This document shows, piece after piece, positions 17,252 through 26,526 of a stretch of 64,000 bases of DNA. The DNA comes from Gymnodinialimonas phycosphaerae. Lineage in GTDB: Bacteria > Pseudomonadota > Alphaproteobacteria > Rhodobacterales > Rhodobacteraceae. Under the pieces are notes generated by a model. It was not told the DNA's origin and made no database searches. It was given only the letters and a program-made list of their open reading frames with translations. Made by a program: the position numbers and the translations under genes. The stretch is from assembly GCF_019195455.1 (NCBI RefSeq), contig NZ_JAIMBW010000001.1:2418001-2482000 (forward strand). The letters are read 5' to 3'. Each line of letters opens with the position of its first letter. The first letter of the stretch is position 1.

Positions 17252-19189
17252 GTGCCCAACGAAAACATGCCCCCCCTGTTGAACGACGCCCATATCGATG
17301 CGGCCAAGTATGACGAGATGTATGCCGCCTCCATGGCGGACCCGGATGCGTTCTGGGGCGAGCATGGGAAGCGGCTGGACTGGATCAAACCCTACACCAA
17401 GGTCAAGAACACCTCTTTCGCCCATGACGACGTGCATGTGAAATGGTTCGAGGACGGCACCCTGAACGTCAGCGCCAATTGCATCGACCGCCACCTGGCC
17501 AAGCGCGGCGATCAGACCGCGATCCTGTTCGAGCCGGACGAGCCCGGTGATGGTGCGCAGCACATCACCTATAACGAGTTGCACGAAAAGGTCAGCCGCT
17601 TTGCCAATGTGCTGAAGGAATTGGGCGTGAAGCGCGGCGACCGCGTCGTCCTGTACCTGCCGATGATCCCCGAAGCGGCCTATGCGATGCTGGCCTGCAC
17701 GCGGATCGGTGCCGTCCATTCGATCGTCTTCGCGGGTTTCTCTGCTGACGCCCTTAGTGCACGGATCAACGGATCGGGCGCAAAGCTGGTCATCACTGCC
17801 GACGGCGCCCCGCGCGGCGGCCGCGTCACCGAGTTGAAGGACAACGTCAACAAGGCGCTGTTGCACAACGTCATCGACACCAAGTGCCTTGTGGTCAAGC
17901 GCACCGGCGATCAGGTCGCCTGGGTCGGGGGCCGGGACATCTGGTACGACGACGTGGCAAGCCGCGTCAGCGCCGATTGCCCGCCCGAGGAAATGAACGC
18001 CGAAGATCCGCTGTTCATTCTCTATACCTCAGGCTCGACCGGGCAGCCCAAGGGCGTGGTGCATACCACCGGCGGCTACCTCGTCTATGCCTCGATGACG
18101 CACGAATACACCTTCGACTACAAGGAGGGCGATGTTTTCTGGTGCACAGCGGACGTGGGCTGGGTCACGGGCCACAGCTACATCGTCTATGGCCCGCTGG
18201 CCAACGGCGGCACCACGCTGATGTTCGAAGGTGTGCCCACCTACCCCGATGCCGGCCGCTTCTGGGAGGTCTGCGAAAAGCACAAGGTGAACCAGTTCTA
18301 CACCGCCCCCACCGCCATCCGCGCGCTGATGGGAAAGGGCACGTCGTTCGTGGAGAAATACGACCTGAGCAGCCTGAAACTGCTGGGAACCGTGGGCGAA
18401 AATATCAACCCCGAGGCCTGGAATTGGTACAATGAGAACGTCGGCAAGGGCAAATGCCCCATCGTCGACACCTGGTGGCAGACGGAAACCGGCGGTCACA
18501 TGATGACGCCCCTGCCCGGCGCGCATGCCTTGAAACCGGGATCGGCCCAGAAGCCGTTCTTCGGGGTGAAACCCTTGGTGCTGGAGCCGACCAGCGGTGA
18601 GGTGATCGAGGGCAATGACGTCGAAGGCGTGTTGGTCATCGCCGATAGCTGGCCCGGCCAGATGCGCACCGTCTGGGGCGACCATGATCGCTTCGTGGCC
18701 ACCTACTTCAGCGACTACAAGGGCTATTACTTCAGTGGCGACGGCTGCAAGCGCGACGCGGACGGCGAATACTGGATCACGGGCCGCGTGGACGATGTGA
18801 TCAACGTCTCGGGCCACCGCATGGGCACGCCTGAAATCGAAAGCGCATTGGTCGCCCATGAAACGGTGTCAGAGGCCGCCGTGGTCGGCTACCCGCATCC
18901 GGTCAAGGGCCAGGGCATCTACTGCTACGTCACCCTGATGAATGACGAGACGCCCTCGGACGAGTTGAAGGCCAAGCTACAGGCCTGGGTCCGTCAGGAG
19001 ATTGGCCCGATCGCCAAGCCCGATGTCATCCAATGGGCGCCGGGCCTGCCCAAGACACGGTCCGGCAAGATCATGCGTCGTATCCTGCGCAAGATCGCCG
19101 AAAATGACTATGGGGCTTTGGGCGATACCTCGACCCTCGCCGATCCGTCGGTGGTCGACGATCTGATCGCCAACCGCGCCGACGTATAA
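17252..19189 (+). CDS. acsA: Acetyl-CoA synthetase
   Basis: A 645-residue AMP-forming acetate:CoA ligase of full length. It shows the P-loop-like [13 protein letters not shown] (from residue ~258), the acetate-pocket motif WWQTETGGH (~408), the [12 protein letters not shown] hinge region and the C-terminal [11 protein letters not shown] with the acetylatable Lys (~606). The start is GTG at 17252, seven bases after an AGGAGA ribosome-binding site; the upstream in-frame ATG adds an unconserved tail. It makes acetyl-CoA from acetate in the cytoplasm. The ~300 bp upstream hold no other gene. Confidence 0.96.
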   Translation: MPNENMPPLLNDAHIDAAKYDEMYAASMADPDAFWGEHGKRLDWIKPYTKVKNTSFAHDDVHVKWFEDGTLNVSANCIDRHLAKRGDQTAILFEPDEPGDGAQHITYNELHEKVSRFANVLKELGVKRGDRVVLYLPMIPEAAYAMLACTRIGAVHSIVFAGFSADALSARINGSGAKLVITADGAPRGGRVTELKDNVNKALLHNVIDTKCLVVKRTGDQVAWVGGRDIWYDDVASRVSADCPPEEMNAEDPLFILYTSGSTGQPKGVVHTTGGYLVYASMTHEYTFDYKEGDVFWCTADVGWVTGHSYIVYGPLANGGTTLMFEGVPTYPDAGRFWEVCEKHKVNQFYTAPTAIRALMGKGTSFVEKYDLSSLKLLGTVGENINPEAWNWYNENVGKGKCPIVDTWWQTETGGHMMTPLPGAHALKPGSAQKPFFGVKPLVLEPTSGEVIEGNDVEGVLVIADSWPGQMRTVWGDHDRFVATYFSDYKGYYFSGDGCKRDADGEYWITGRVDDVINVSGHRMGTPEIESALVAHETVSEAAVVGYPHPVKGQGIYCYVTLMNDETPSDELKAKLQAWVRQEIGPIAKPDVIQWAPGLPKTRSGKIMRRILRKIAENDYGALGDTSTLADPSVVDDLIANRADV

Positions 19190-19194
19190 GTCCC

Positions 19195-19229
19195 CCCGTC
19201 CCCGCCTTTTGGACAAGGGCGGGGACGGG
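19195..19229 (+). terminator. Hairpin after acsA
   Basis: A perfect 12-bp stem, CCCGTCCCCGCC (19195-19206) with GGCGGGGACGGG (19218-19229), starts six bases after the acsA stop. Only a weak T-stretch follows, so it may act as a terminator or as a 3'-end stabiliser. Confidence 0.6.
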
Positions 19230-19287
19230 TTGCGAAAAATGCTGCACTGCGGCATAGTGGTGGAGCAGTTTCCCGGAGCGCCCCTTG

Positions 19288-19983
19288 ATGGCACGTAAAC
19301 CCCTCTACCAAATCGTCGAAGCCGACATGGTTTCCCGAATCGCCACTGGCGCGTGGGAGGTTGGCCGCCGCTTGCCCAATGAGTTCGGGCTTGCCGATGA
19401 GTTCAACGTCAGCCAAGGCACCATGCGCCGCGCGCTGATCACCCTGGAGCAGAAGGGTTTCCTGAGCCGCAAGCCCGGGCGCGGCACGATCGTCGCGGCG
19501 CAAGCCCCCGTGACCGAGGCCAGCGCCACAGCGCTGCCCCGCCTGCTGGACGCCACTGGCTCGCCGTTGGTGATGGAGCCGTTTCGGGGCCGCTCGGGCA
19601 CCCGGGCCGCAACGCCCGCTGAGGCGGATCTGTTGGGCACTGCCCGTGTTGCCTACCTGGAACGGACGCTGAAGCACGCGGGCGCGCGTGCGGCCCTGGA
19701 AGAGTTGGTCGTATCCGAGGCCACCCTTCCGACCCTGTCCGAGGACGCCGCACCCGATCTGACCCAGCACCTTGCAGAGGCAAACCTTGCCGCCGACCGC
19801 ATCGAGGCCACAGCCCATGCCGAGGTCACCGACATGGCGCAATCCGTCGCCCTGTCCACGGACCGCCACACGGCGCTGTTGTGCGTGCGTTCGGTGGCGT
19901 TTGACGCCTCTGGCACGGCGATCGCGGTGCAACGACTGAAACTAGCGGTTCCAGGCGCGCAATTGGTGCATATTTCCGGTTGA
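19288..19983 (+). CDS. GntR-family transcriptional regulator (HutC/UTRA type)
   Basis: A 231-residue regulator: GntR winged helix at residues ~5-70 (NEFGLADEFNVSQGTMRRALITLEQKG) and a UTRA ligand-binding domain in the remainder. The start is the ATG at 19288 with GGAG nine bases upstream. It stands between acsA and tRNA-Met; no target gene is obvious. The ligand is unknown. Confidence 0.88.
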   Translation: MARKPLYQIVEADMVSRIATGAWEVGRRLPNEFGLADEFNVSQGTMRRALITLEQKGFLSRKPGRGTIVAAQAPVTEASATALPRLLDATGSPLVMEPFRGRSGTRAATPAEADLLGTARVAYLERTLKHAGARAALEELVVSEATLPTLSEDAAPDLTQHLAEANLAADRIEATAHAEVTDMAQSVALSTDRHTALLCVRSVAFDASGTAIAVQRLKLAVPGAQLVHISG

Positions 19984-20021
19984 CGCTTCCCCTTCCCCGC
20001 CGTACCCACAGCATCGCGTTT

Positions 20022-20098
20022 GGCGGAGTAGCTCAGTTGGTTAGAGCAGCGGAATCATAATCCGCGTGTCGGGGGTTCAAGTCCCTCCTCCGCTACCA
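20022..20098 (+). tRNA. tRNA-Met (CAT anticodon)
   Basis: A 77-base cloverleaf with CCA encoded: acceptor GGCGGAG pairing with CTCCGCT (one G-U at the end), D-arm AGCTCAGTTGGTTAGAGC, a seven-base anticodon loop ATCATAA with CAT in the middle, and a T-arm with GGTTCAAGTCC. Elongator Met is most likely; a tRNA-Ile2 read with lysidine has the same anticodon and cannot be excluded by eye. The 3' half is the insertion site of the element described below. Confidence 0.92.
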
Positions 20099-21671
20099 TC
20101 AATCCCCGACATATTGGGCTTTCGCCGAGAAGTGCTGCCCGGAAACCATCGACCGTGACGTCGAGACCCCGCTCCTTGGGTGTGTTGATCACGGCGCTGA
20201 CCAATTCGCGCAGGATGGCAACAGCATCGCAATTGTCAGGGGCCAAACGTCCGTCAGACAGGTCGGCTAGGGCTTCCAGATATCTCTCTATAGAAGCGGG
20301 ATGGAGTTCGATCACCTCCGGTTCGGTGTCGATGCGCGGTAGAATTGCTTGAGCGGCCTTTACGTCTTCCTGTAGCCGGTGGATCTCGGCTTCTGCTTCC
20401 GGGCCGTCTGTTACGCCTTTGATGTAGAGGGCACGGGCGCGGTCGAAAGCCATTCGGGCTTTCGCTGCTTTCCGTTCCAAACCTGCGCCATTTTGCTTTG
20501 CTTCGCGGTTAAGGCGGGCACGTTCTTTGTGGTATGCCTTGAGATATTTTCGGACATAGACTGGGTCGCGCAACTCTTCGGTCAGCCCTTTGAAGATCGT
20601 TGCCTCGATCCGATCAATCCGCATTTCCGCAAGGTTGGTGCAAGACCCGCTCTCGGTTCGGGTCGAGCAACGGCCCCAGACTGACCCCCCTCGCCTCTTA
20701 GAAATGGCGATACCACCACCACACAATCCACACCTCAAAAGCCCCGAAAAGGGACGCGTGGGACGACTTGGTCCGCGACCGCGACGACCTTTGGTTTGCT
20801 GATGCGCGCGGGACTTGCGTTTCACTTGCACGCTATCCCAGAGGGATTGCGGCACGATCCTGAGATGCGCCGCCGGAACACGGTGCCACTCCGTCGGATC
20901 ATTGACACGACTGACCCGTTTGCCGGTGTCTGGATTCCGCACCATCGTGACGCGGTTCCAGATGATTTCTCCCCGGCAGATGTCGTTGACCAGAATGCCA
21001 TAGCCACGTTGTGCGTTGCCATTGAGCGTTGAGGCATTCCATTTCTCGCCACGCGGAGCGGGGATTCTGTCGGCGTTCAGGGCCGTTGCGATGGTTCGGG
21101 GACTATCACCCGAAGCATAAGCCTCAAAAATCCGGCGCACGACCTCCGCTTCGTGCTCGACAATCGCCAACTCGCCGGGTTTTCCAGCCACGGGCGAATA
21201 GCCATACGCCTTGCCACCGGCGTGTCGTCCGTCACGGATGACCCCGGCCTGACCGCGATGGACCTTCTTGCGGTGGCCATCCATCCAGATCTGCCCGAGC
21301 AATCCGTGGACGCCAACGCTGATGGCATCGGCGGTCCCGTCGTTCACCGTGCGAATTGGAATGTTCAGATACTCAAGTCGCTTCCAAATTCCGGCCAGAT
21401 CGCCTTGGTCTCGGGACAGACGGTCCAGGGCTTCGACGATCACAAACTCGAAGCGCCCCTCCTTGGCCTCCGCCAAAAGATCCTGCATCCCGTCTCGTCC
21501 GATGAGCGTGGCAGATGTGCGCGCCCGATCCACGAAGGTTGCGACGATCGTCAATCCTTCCCGGTCGGCAAGCGTCCGACAAACCGCAACCTGATCGTCG
21601 ACGGATCGATCTCGTTGGAGGTCCGTGGAGAATCTTGCGTAGACGGCTGCTCTTTTTCGGTGCTGGGGCAT
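20055..21671 (-). CDS. Large serine recombinase (element integrase), 3' end inside tRNA-Met
   Basis: A 538-residue serine recombinase. The resolvase-type catalytic domain covers residues ~7-150 with the active Ser at 15 (YARFSTDLQ). A recombinase domain follows (~160-270), then a zinc ribbon with CGLCGGG and two further cysteines (~310-345) and a coiled coil (~370-430). The stop codon lies at 20055-20057, in the anticodon region of the tRNA, so the last ~15 residues (EEGLEPPTRGL) are encoded by the complement of the tRNA. This is typical of an integrase gene next to the attachment site of an element integrated in a tRNA. It probably catalyses insertion and, with a directionality factor, excision. 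Confidence 0.93.
   Translation of the reverse strand: MPQHRKRAAVYARFSTDLQRDRSVDDQVAVCRTLADREGLTIVATFVDRARTSATLIGRDGMQDLLAEAKEGRFEFVIVEALDRLSRDQGDLAGIWKRLEYLNIPIRTVNDGTADAISVGVHGLLGQIWMDGHRKKVHRGQAGVIRDGRHAGGKAYGYSPVAGKPGELAIVEHEAEVVRRIFEAYASGDSPRTIATALNADRIPAPRGEKWNASTLNGNAQRGYGILVNDICRGEIIWNRVTMVRNPDTGKRVSRVNDPTEWHRVPAAHLRIVPQSLWDSVQVKRKSRAHQQTKGRRGRGPSRPTRPFSGLLRCGLCGGGIAISKRRGGSVWGRCSTRTESGSCTNLAEMRIDRIEATIFKGLTEELRDPVYVRKYLKAYHKERARLNREAKQNGAGLERKAAKARMAFDRARALYIKGVTDGPEAEAEIHRLQEDVKAAQAILPRIDTEPEVIELHPASIERYLEALADLSDGRLAPDNCDAVAILRELVSAVINTPKERGLDVTVDGFRAALLGESPICRGLMVAEEGLEPPTRGL
20085..20098 (+). repeat. Putative att core, copy 1 (tRNA-Met 3' end)
   Basis: CTCCTCCGCTACCA, the last 14 bases of tRNA-Met, recurs once in the same orientation at 62820-62833. 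The two copies would bound the integrated element. Identity stops on both sides of the 14 bases. Confidence 0.65.
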
Positions 21672-21784
21672 CTGACTGAACCTCTGGCGTGATCACGACG
21701 CGCGTCGTGCTGCGCGAGGGCACGGACAAATCGCAGGAGGCGTTCATCCTTTTCTTCATGGTCCCTGCGAGGATCATAGGCCAT
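21551..21784 (-). CDS. Small ORF between the DUF2274 gene and the recombinase, uncertain
   Basis: A 77-codon ORF beginning MAYDPRRDHEEKDERLLRFVRALAQHD in a helical, charged style. Its ATG lies six bases after the DUF2274 stop, which would allow translational coupling. The last ~40 codons overlap the start of the recombinase in another frame and look non-coding. I do not recognise a family. It may be a real short protein or chance. Confidence 0.3.
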   Translation of the reverse strand: MAYDPRRDHEEKDERLLRFVRALAQHDARRDHARGSVRCPSTEKEQPSTQDSPRTSNEIDPSTIRLRFVGRLPTGKD

Positions 21785-21790
21785 GAAGGT

Positions 21791-22060
21791 TCAGTCTTGC
21801 GAAGGCTTGTTTTGGAGTGCTGCTTTCTCGGCACCACTTTGCCGCCCGTGCGTTCGCCGCGCGGTGGCAAAGCCGCGACCCGTTGCCATGAAGCGCGCGA
21901 TCATCGGAGCGACGAGTTGAGCGGGCTCTGACTTCTGGCCAGTCTGGCGGGCCAGGACAGTGGCATAGTCGACGAGGTCCCGATGCACGTCGGCAGGAAG
22001 TGCAACCGTGAGTTTCACTGGCTTGTCGTCCGGGATCGCGCTCAGTTTTAGCTTCGTCAT
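21791..22060 (-). CDS. DUF2274 family protein, last gene of the trb operon
   Basis: An 89-residue protein starting MTKLKLSAIPDDKPVKLTV with a LPADVHRDLVDYATVLA segment and PMIARFMATGRGFATARR near residue 60. This matches the small DUF2274 proteins found directly after trbI in trb-type integrative elements. The start ATG overlaps the trbI stop (ATGA). Its role is unknown; a DNA-binding or transfer-accessory role has been assumed from position only. Confidence 0.8.
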   Translation of the reverse strand: MTKLKLSAIPDDKPVKLTVALPADVHRDLVDYATVLARQTGQKSEPAQLVAPMIARFMATGRGFATARRTHGRQSGAEKAALQNKPSQD

Positions 22061-23256
22061 CGTACTTCTCCCAAAGGCTCGAAGATCAGATCGCGGGTGA
22101 TCATCACGCGTACCGGGAAACCGGGGCGGATCGTGAGGCTTGGTGGGACGGAGATCTGTTGCCGGACGATCTCTTCGCCGGTGCGCCCGATTGTACCTTG
22201 GGCCGCCTCGCGGATGGCAGTTGCGACGGCGTTCTCGCTTGGCGCTTCGCTTTCCAGACCGACATTGAGGATCGTGGCGAGGCCTGCGGCAAGGAAGACC
22301 CGGCCCCAATGGTAGTTGACCCGATCCTGCAACCCTGCGGCGCCTGTTCCGTCGGTGCCGGGTTCGCGATTGAGGTTGATTGACCGGCCATCGGGCAGGA
22401 TCAGCCGGGTCCAGACCAGGAGGAGACGGTTCTGGCCCACGACGATATTACTGTCGTATTCGCCGAGGAGCCGCGCGCCTTGGGGAATGAGCAGGTAGCG
22501 CCCGGAGGGGCTGTCATAGACGTTGGAGGTGACTTGTGCTGCGATTTGGCCCGGCAGGTCCGAGCGGAGCCCGGTGACGAGCGCGGCAGAAATGACGGTG
22601 CCGGCCTGGAGGATGTAGGGACTTGGCGGGGACATCAGCCGCTCGGGGCTAACGGGATCGGCGGCATTTCCGCGTGTCAGAAACGCGCCCTGACCAGTTG
22701 CACAGCCTTGGGGCGTGGAGGAGCCCTGCGGCATGGGGCACATGGTTGAACCCAATCGGGCAGACCCTGGGTTTGCACCGCCACCCTGGGACCCGGTCTG
22801 CGCCTCTGCAAAAAGGGCACTCAACCTGGCGGCCTCGATCTCTTGCAGTCGAAGCTGTTCTGCCGGATCGATCCCGGGCGCTGAAATGCCCGTAAGAGTT
22901 GGAATGGGAACCGGATCACCCCGTTCCTGCGCGCTGAGGATGGGCCGACCAAGCTCGCCGGGCAGCGGTGGCCCAAGACGGGGAACATCGCCGTAATTTG
23001 TGGGCAATCGCGAGAGACCTTCTGCGGCCTGAATACGTTCGGTCGAATACAACTCGGATGGAGTGTCGCTGGCCTGACGGCCTTGCAAAGCGACGATGAG
23101 GATGGCGCCAAGACCGAGGCCGCCGGTCGCCACGAACGCAGCGATGGCTTTTCGGGAAAGGCGCATGACGCGCGGTGGGTCAGAGCGGAGGCGGAGATCC
23201 CGGTCAATGTCCTGTTCTTTGCTCAGGCCCTTGGGATCGCTGATTGGAGCTGTCAT
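22057..23256 (-). CDS. trbI: TrbI, VirB10-like type IV secretion channel protein
   Basis: A 399-residue protein with a cytoplasmic N-terminus, one membrane helix (~residues 36-58), a proline-rich periplasmic spacer and the VirB10 C-terminal domain (~200-399), including LLIPQGARLLGEYDS and RPGFPVRVMITRDLIFEP. It appears intact. It spans inner and outer membranes in the conjugation channel together with TrbG and TrbF. It overlaps trbG by four bases. Confidence 0.92.
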   Translation of the reverse strand: MTAPISDPKGLSKEQDIDRDLRLRSDPPRVMRLSRKAIAAFVATGGLGLGAILIVALQGRQASDTPSELYSTERIQAAEGLSRLPTNYGDVPRLGPPLPGELGRPILSAQERGDPVPIPTLTGISAPGIDPAEQLRLQEIEAARLSALFAEAQTGSQGGGANPGSARLGSTMCPMPQGSSTPQGCATGQGAFLTRGNAADPVSPERLMSPPSPYILQAGTVISAALVTGLRSDLPGQIAAQVTSNVYDSPSGRYLLIPQGARLLGEYDSNIVVGQNRLLLVWTRLILPDGRSINLNREPGTDGTGAAGLQDRVNYHWGRVFLAAGLATILNVGLESEAPSENAVATAIREAAQGTIGRTGEEIVRQQISVPPSLTIRPGFPVRVMITRDLIFEPLGEVR

Positions 23257-24239
23257 CTCACCTGGCCCTCCGCATCGTCTGCGCCTGTCCGTCGGTGCAC
23301 GATGCCGTCCATCCGCACGATCCGGACCACTTCCTGCCGGGCCTCACCCAGCCTGAGTTCTGCGGCCCCAAATAGCCGGTCGACGATCAGGACATTGCCC
23401 GTAACGCGGGTGTTGACGATCTGGCCCTGGCCGTCCGGTCCGATCACGAAAAGAGGCGGCATTTCACCTTGGGCGATGCCGGTTGGGAAAACGACGTAGA
23501 CCTGGCGGCCATCGTCGAAGACCGCAACCGGTCGCCAGGGTGGGCTGTCACCTTGCAGACCGTAGCGATAGTTCCGGTCCACCTCATGCGGGATGGTCGG
23601 GCGCATCAGGGTTGGCAGGCGCGGGCGTGTCGGCTCTTCGGGATAGGCCCAGGCGACGGCGGGCATCCAGATCTCTTCGCTGGCGCGCAACTCGATCAAG
23701 TAGTTGCGCCGGTCGGTGCTGATGACGAGATTTGTGGTGATGTCCGGAAGCGTGGGTTTGACGAGGACATGGACGCGGGCGGTTCTCCCTGCGCCGCTGG
23801 TGGTGTCGCCGATGATCCAGCGAGCGGTGTCGCCTGCTGCGATAGGGCCGGGACCGGTCAGTTGTTCGCCCGCCTCCAGCGTGATCGTCGTGATCTGGCC
23901 GGGGGCGGCATAGACCTGATAGAGCGCGCCTTCGCTCCAAGGGAAGACCTGCAGGGCATTGTAGTAGCCCTCTGGGCGCGGCTCGACGCGTGCGGCGGCG
24001 TTGGCGGCTGCGATCCGGGCCTCTGGCGTTTCAGCCTCGGGGTCGCCCCCTCGGGAAGGGGTCCATGACGGCGGGATGTGGACCGGACGCAGAGGATCTT
24101 CCGCCGGAGGAGGTGGCGGAGGAGGTGCGAGGGTCGGGACTATGTCGTCGTAGGCGATCTGTGGCGGAGGTTCATTGGCGCAAGCCGTTAGGACGGTCGT
24201 TGCGAGAAGAAGACAGGATAGGGTTCTGAGATGGGTCAT
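23253..24239 (-). CDS. trbG: TrbG, VirB9-like outer-membrane channel component
   Basis: A 328-residue protein starting at ATG 24239 with a lipoprotein signal (lipobox LTAC, Cys at residue 20), a proline-rich linker (~35-60) and a VirB9-type beta domain ending near ELRLGEARQEVVRIVR. The longer open frame upstream is only antisense or overlapping DNA. It overlaps trbF and trbI by four bases on each side. Looks intact. Confidence 0.92.
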   Translation of the reverse strand: MTHLRTLSCLLLATTVLTACANEPPPQIAYDDIVPTLAPPPPPPPAEDPLRPVHIPPSWTPSRGGDPEAETPEARIAAANAAARVEPRPEGYYNALQVFPWSEGALYQVYAAPGQITTITLEAGEQLTGPGPIAAGDTARWIIGDTTSGAGRTARVHVLVKPTLPDITTNLVISTDRRNYLIELRASEEIWMPAVAWAYPEEPTRPRLPTLMRPTIPHEVDRNYRYGLQGDSPPWRPVAVFDDGRQVYVVFPTGIAQGEMPPLFVIGPDGQGQIVNTRVTGNVLIVDRLFGAAELRLGEARQEVVRIVRMDGIVHRRTGADDAEGQVR

Positions 24240-24919
24240 TGGGCACTCTCCCTCGACCAGTTGATGGCATGGACATAGACACCAAGCGGGTTCTGACGCA
24301 GGCGCTCGGCATCGCGGGGCGGTTGGATGACGATGGTGAGGATAGCGGTCCAGCGTTGAGTGGCGGCCAGCTGGCCGTTCTCGTAGCGCCGCTCCATCCA
24401 AGCGACGCGGAAGCTGGAGTCGGAGGCGCGGATGACACTGGAAATCTCGATTGCGATCTGGGTCTCGCCGACGGCCGCGAATGGGTCGTTCACCCGTGCA
24501 TAGTCGTTGAGTGCTGTAGCGCCGCGATCCGTGGTGAAATCGTAGGCGCGAAGCCAGCTTTGGCGCAGCACGATCGGGTCTGTGGGAACCTGCCGGACAT
24601 TCTCGATAAAACGTGCCAGATGCCAGGCAATCTGCGGGTCGGTGGGTTGGTAATCTGCGAGCGCGGGCGCAACAGCCTGCGCCGCACCAAGATTGTCGAC
24701 CTCGACCACATACGGAACGACAGAACTCTGCGTTGATTGCCAGATGAGCGTTACACTCAACCCGGCGACCAGCGTGAGGCAACCATAGGCCATGAGGCGC
24801 CAGTTACGGGCTTGGACGCGGGCGGAACCGATGCGGTCGTCCCAAGCTTGCGCCGCCCTCTGATAGGGCGTGACGGGCACGGGGGTGGTAGAGTAGCGGA
24901 CTGTTGGACGTCGGAACAT
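24236..24919 (-). CDS. trbF: TrbF, VirB8-like assembly factor
   Basis: A 227-residue protein: short cytoplasmic N-terminus, a membrane helix at ~43-63, then a VirB8-type NTF2-like periplasmic domain with VVPYVVEVDNLGAAQAV. The start is ATG at 24919, two bases after the native trbL stop codon (24922-24924). It appears intact although the genes upstream are broken. Confidence 0.92.
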   Translation of the reverse strand: MFRRPTVRYSTTPVPVTPYQRAAQAWDDRIGSARVQARNWRLMAYGCLTLVAGLSVTLIWQSTQSSVVPYVVEVDNLGAAQAVAPALADYQPTDPQIAWHLARFIENVRQVPTDPIVLRQSWLRAYDFTTDRGATALNDYARVNDPFAAVGETQIAIEISSVIRASDSSFRVAWMERRYENGQLAATQRWTAILTIVIQPPRDAERLRQNPLGVYVHAINWSRESAQ

Positions 24920-24921
24920 GG

Positions 24922-25987
24922 TCAGGATCTCTCCGATAGGCTGACGGCTGATCCGCCACCGCCATGATCGCCGGAGCGGATCACATGGGCGGCGGTGCTT
25001 ACGCCGTGATGGATGGATTGCTGCTGCTTCATGCGACGGGCCCAAGCGGGCGGGCCAGCGGTCGCGGTTGATGCGGTGGTATGGCCGGCATGACTGCCGC
25101 CGGTGGCGGCGTAGGCGGCGCGCGCGCCAGATTAGGCGCTCTCCGCAATCGAGCGTCGCAGCGGGTTTGTCGCGGCCACAACTCCGGCCTTTCCGATTGC
25201 GGCAACGCCTCCTGCAGCCTTTCCAGCCATCGTAGAGCGCGGTGCCGACCCGAGCTGATAGGCCGTGGATGCTCCTCCGGCCATCGCGCTTGCGCAACGG
25301 ACGCCAGCACCCGCCACTCCAAGAGCCATGCGTCCGGCGGCGGCACCACCAACTGCGAGGCCGCCCGCCGCAACGGCCGTTCCGACGGCGCTGCCCGCGC
25401 CAAGTTGCGGGCCACCCGAGACGATCCCGTTGGCGATGCCGGGGCCGAAGATGCCCAAGGCCAGAAGTCCCAAGGCACCCAGAACGACGGACATGGCATC
25501 TTCGATGGTGGGCTCCCCGGCAAAGCCGAAGGTAAAATCCCCGAAAATGGTCGAGCCGATGCCGACTATGACGGCAAGGACGAGAACCTTCACTCCGGAC
25601 GAAATGACGAGGCCGAGGACGCGTTCCGCCATGAAGGCCGTCTTGTTGAAGAGGCCGAATGGGACGAGGATGAAGCCTGCGAGGGTAGCGAGTTTGAATT
25701 CGATTAGCGTGACGAAGAGCTGGATCGCGAGGATGAAGAAGGACAGCAAGACCACGAGCCAGGCGAAGAACAGGATCGTGATCTGCAGGAAGTTCTCGAA
25801 GAACGACACGAAGCCAATGAGGTCGGAGATTGAGCAAGGATCGGGCGACCGGCGTCCATTCCGACCTGCGCGATGCGGCCCGGTTGCAGCAATTCGTCGG
25901 CGCTGATCATGCCGCCGGTGGCCACCAGCCCGAGGCCTGCAAAGCTGTCGAAGACGGTCCGCGCGAGCGTGTTCCAATTGCCGATCA
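24922..25987 (-). pseudogene. trbL: trbL (VirB6-like) remnant: 5' deleted, frameshifted and with a premature stop
   Basis: Homology to TrbL begins abruptly in the middle of the protein (GNWNTLARTVFDSFAGLGLVATGG, in part) directly after the trbE fragment. Near 25830 the TrbL reading shifts by one frame: the upstream frame reads DAGRPILAQ and the downstream frame SISDLIGFVSFFENF. The second frame covers the membrane core (~25800-25250). It then meets an in-frame TAA at 25132-25134, yet the same frame continues with a typical TrbL tail (GPPAWARRMKQQQSIHHG) to a TGA at 24922. So the gene carries at least three lesions and cannot make normal TrbL. Confidence 0.85.
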
Positions 25988-26249
25988 GGTAGTCTCGCGC
26001 CGGAATCCGCTGCGCTTCGACGAAGACGGCCCACCCTGAGCCAAGCCGACGCAGCGCGCTGTTGAACCGGGCCGATGTTGCGACCAGCTCGGCGGGCGTG
26101 GCGGAATCGAGATCGGGACCGCGAAACCGGGCAGAGCGTTGGAGGCTGCCATCCTTATTCAAGACTACTCCGTGCGCGACGAGTGCGGCCCACGGTAGGA
26201 AATCGGCCAGGAGGGCGGATTTGGAGCGATATTCGGCAAGGTGCATCAT
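25988..26249 (-). pseudogene. trbE: trbE (VirB4-like) 5' remnant fused in frame to trbL
   Basis: Starts at ATG 26249, four bases after trbD. About 87 codons match the TrbE N-terminus (LAEYRSKSALLADFLPW; VVLNKDGSLQRSARFRGPDL). The rest of trbE (normally ~800 codons with Walker A and B), all of trbJ and the first part of trbL are missing; the frame runs straight into trbL sequence. The breakpoint is at about 25988. No other VirB4-like ATPase is present in the window. Confidence 0.88.
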
Positions 26250-26253
26250 CGGA

Positions 26254-26526
26254 TCACACCCCGAACCAGGAGGGATAGCGCAGATGCCGCCGCGCAACTT
26301 CGGCGATTTGCGCGTCTCGCTTTGCAAGCCAGACCGCGAGGAGATGGCCGACAAGCCAGAACAGGAGGCCGACGATCCAAAGGCGAAGCCCGAGGCCAAC
26401 CGCAGCGGCCAGCGTGCCATTGGCAATCGCGATGGCGCGTGGTGCGCCAGCCAGCAGGATCGGCTCTGACAGAGCGCGATGCACGGGCGCGTAGAAGCCG
26501 GGAATATTGGTGGAGGGGTCTTGCAT
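26254..26526 (-). CDS. trbD: TrbD, VirB3-like protein
   Basis: A 90-residue protein with the family start IPGFYAPVHRALSEPILLAGAPRAIAI followed by two close membrane helices (~residues 30-65) and a basic tail. ATGA overlap with trbC. VirB3-like proteins sit in the inner membrane beside the VirB4 ATPase, whose gene is destroyed here. Confidence 0.9.
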   Translation of the reverse strand: MQDPSTNIPGFYAPVHRALSEPILLAGAPRAIAIANGTLAAAVGLGLRLWIVGLLFWLVGHLLAVWLAKRDAQIAEVARRHLRYPSWFGV

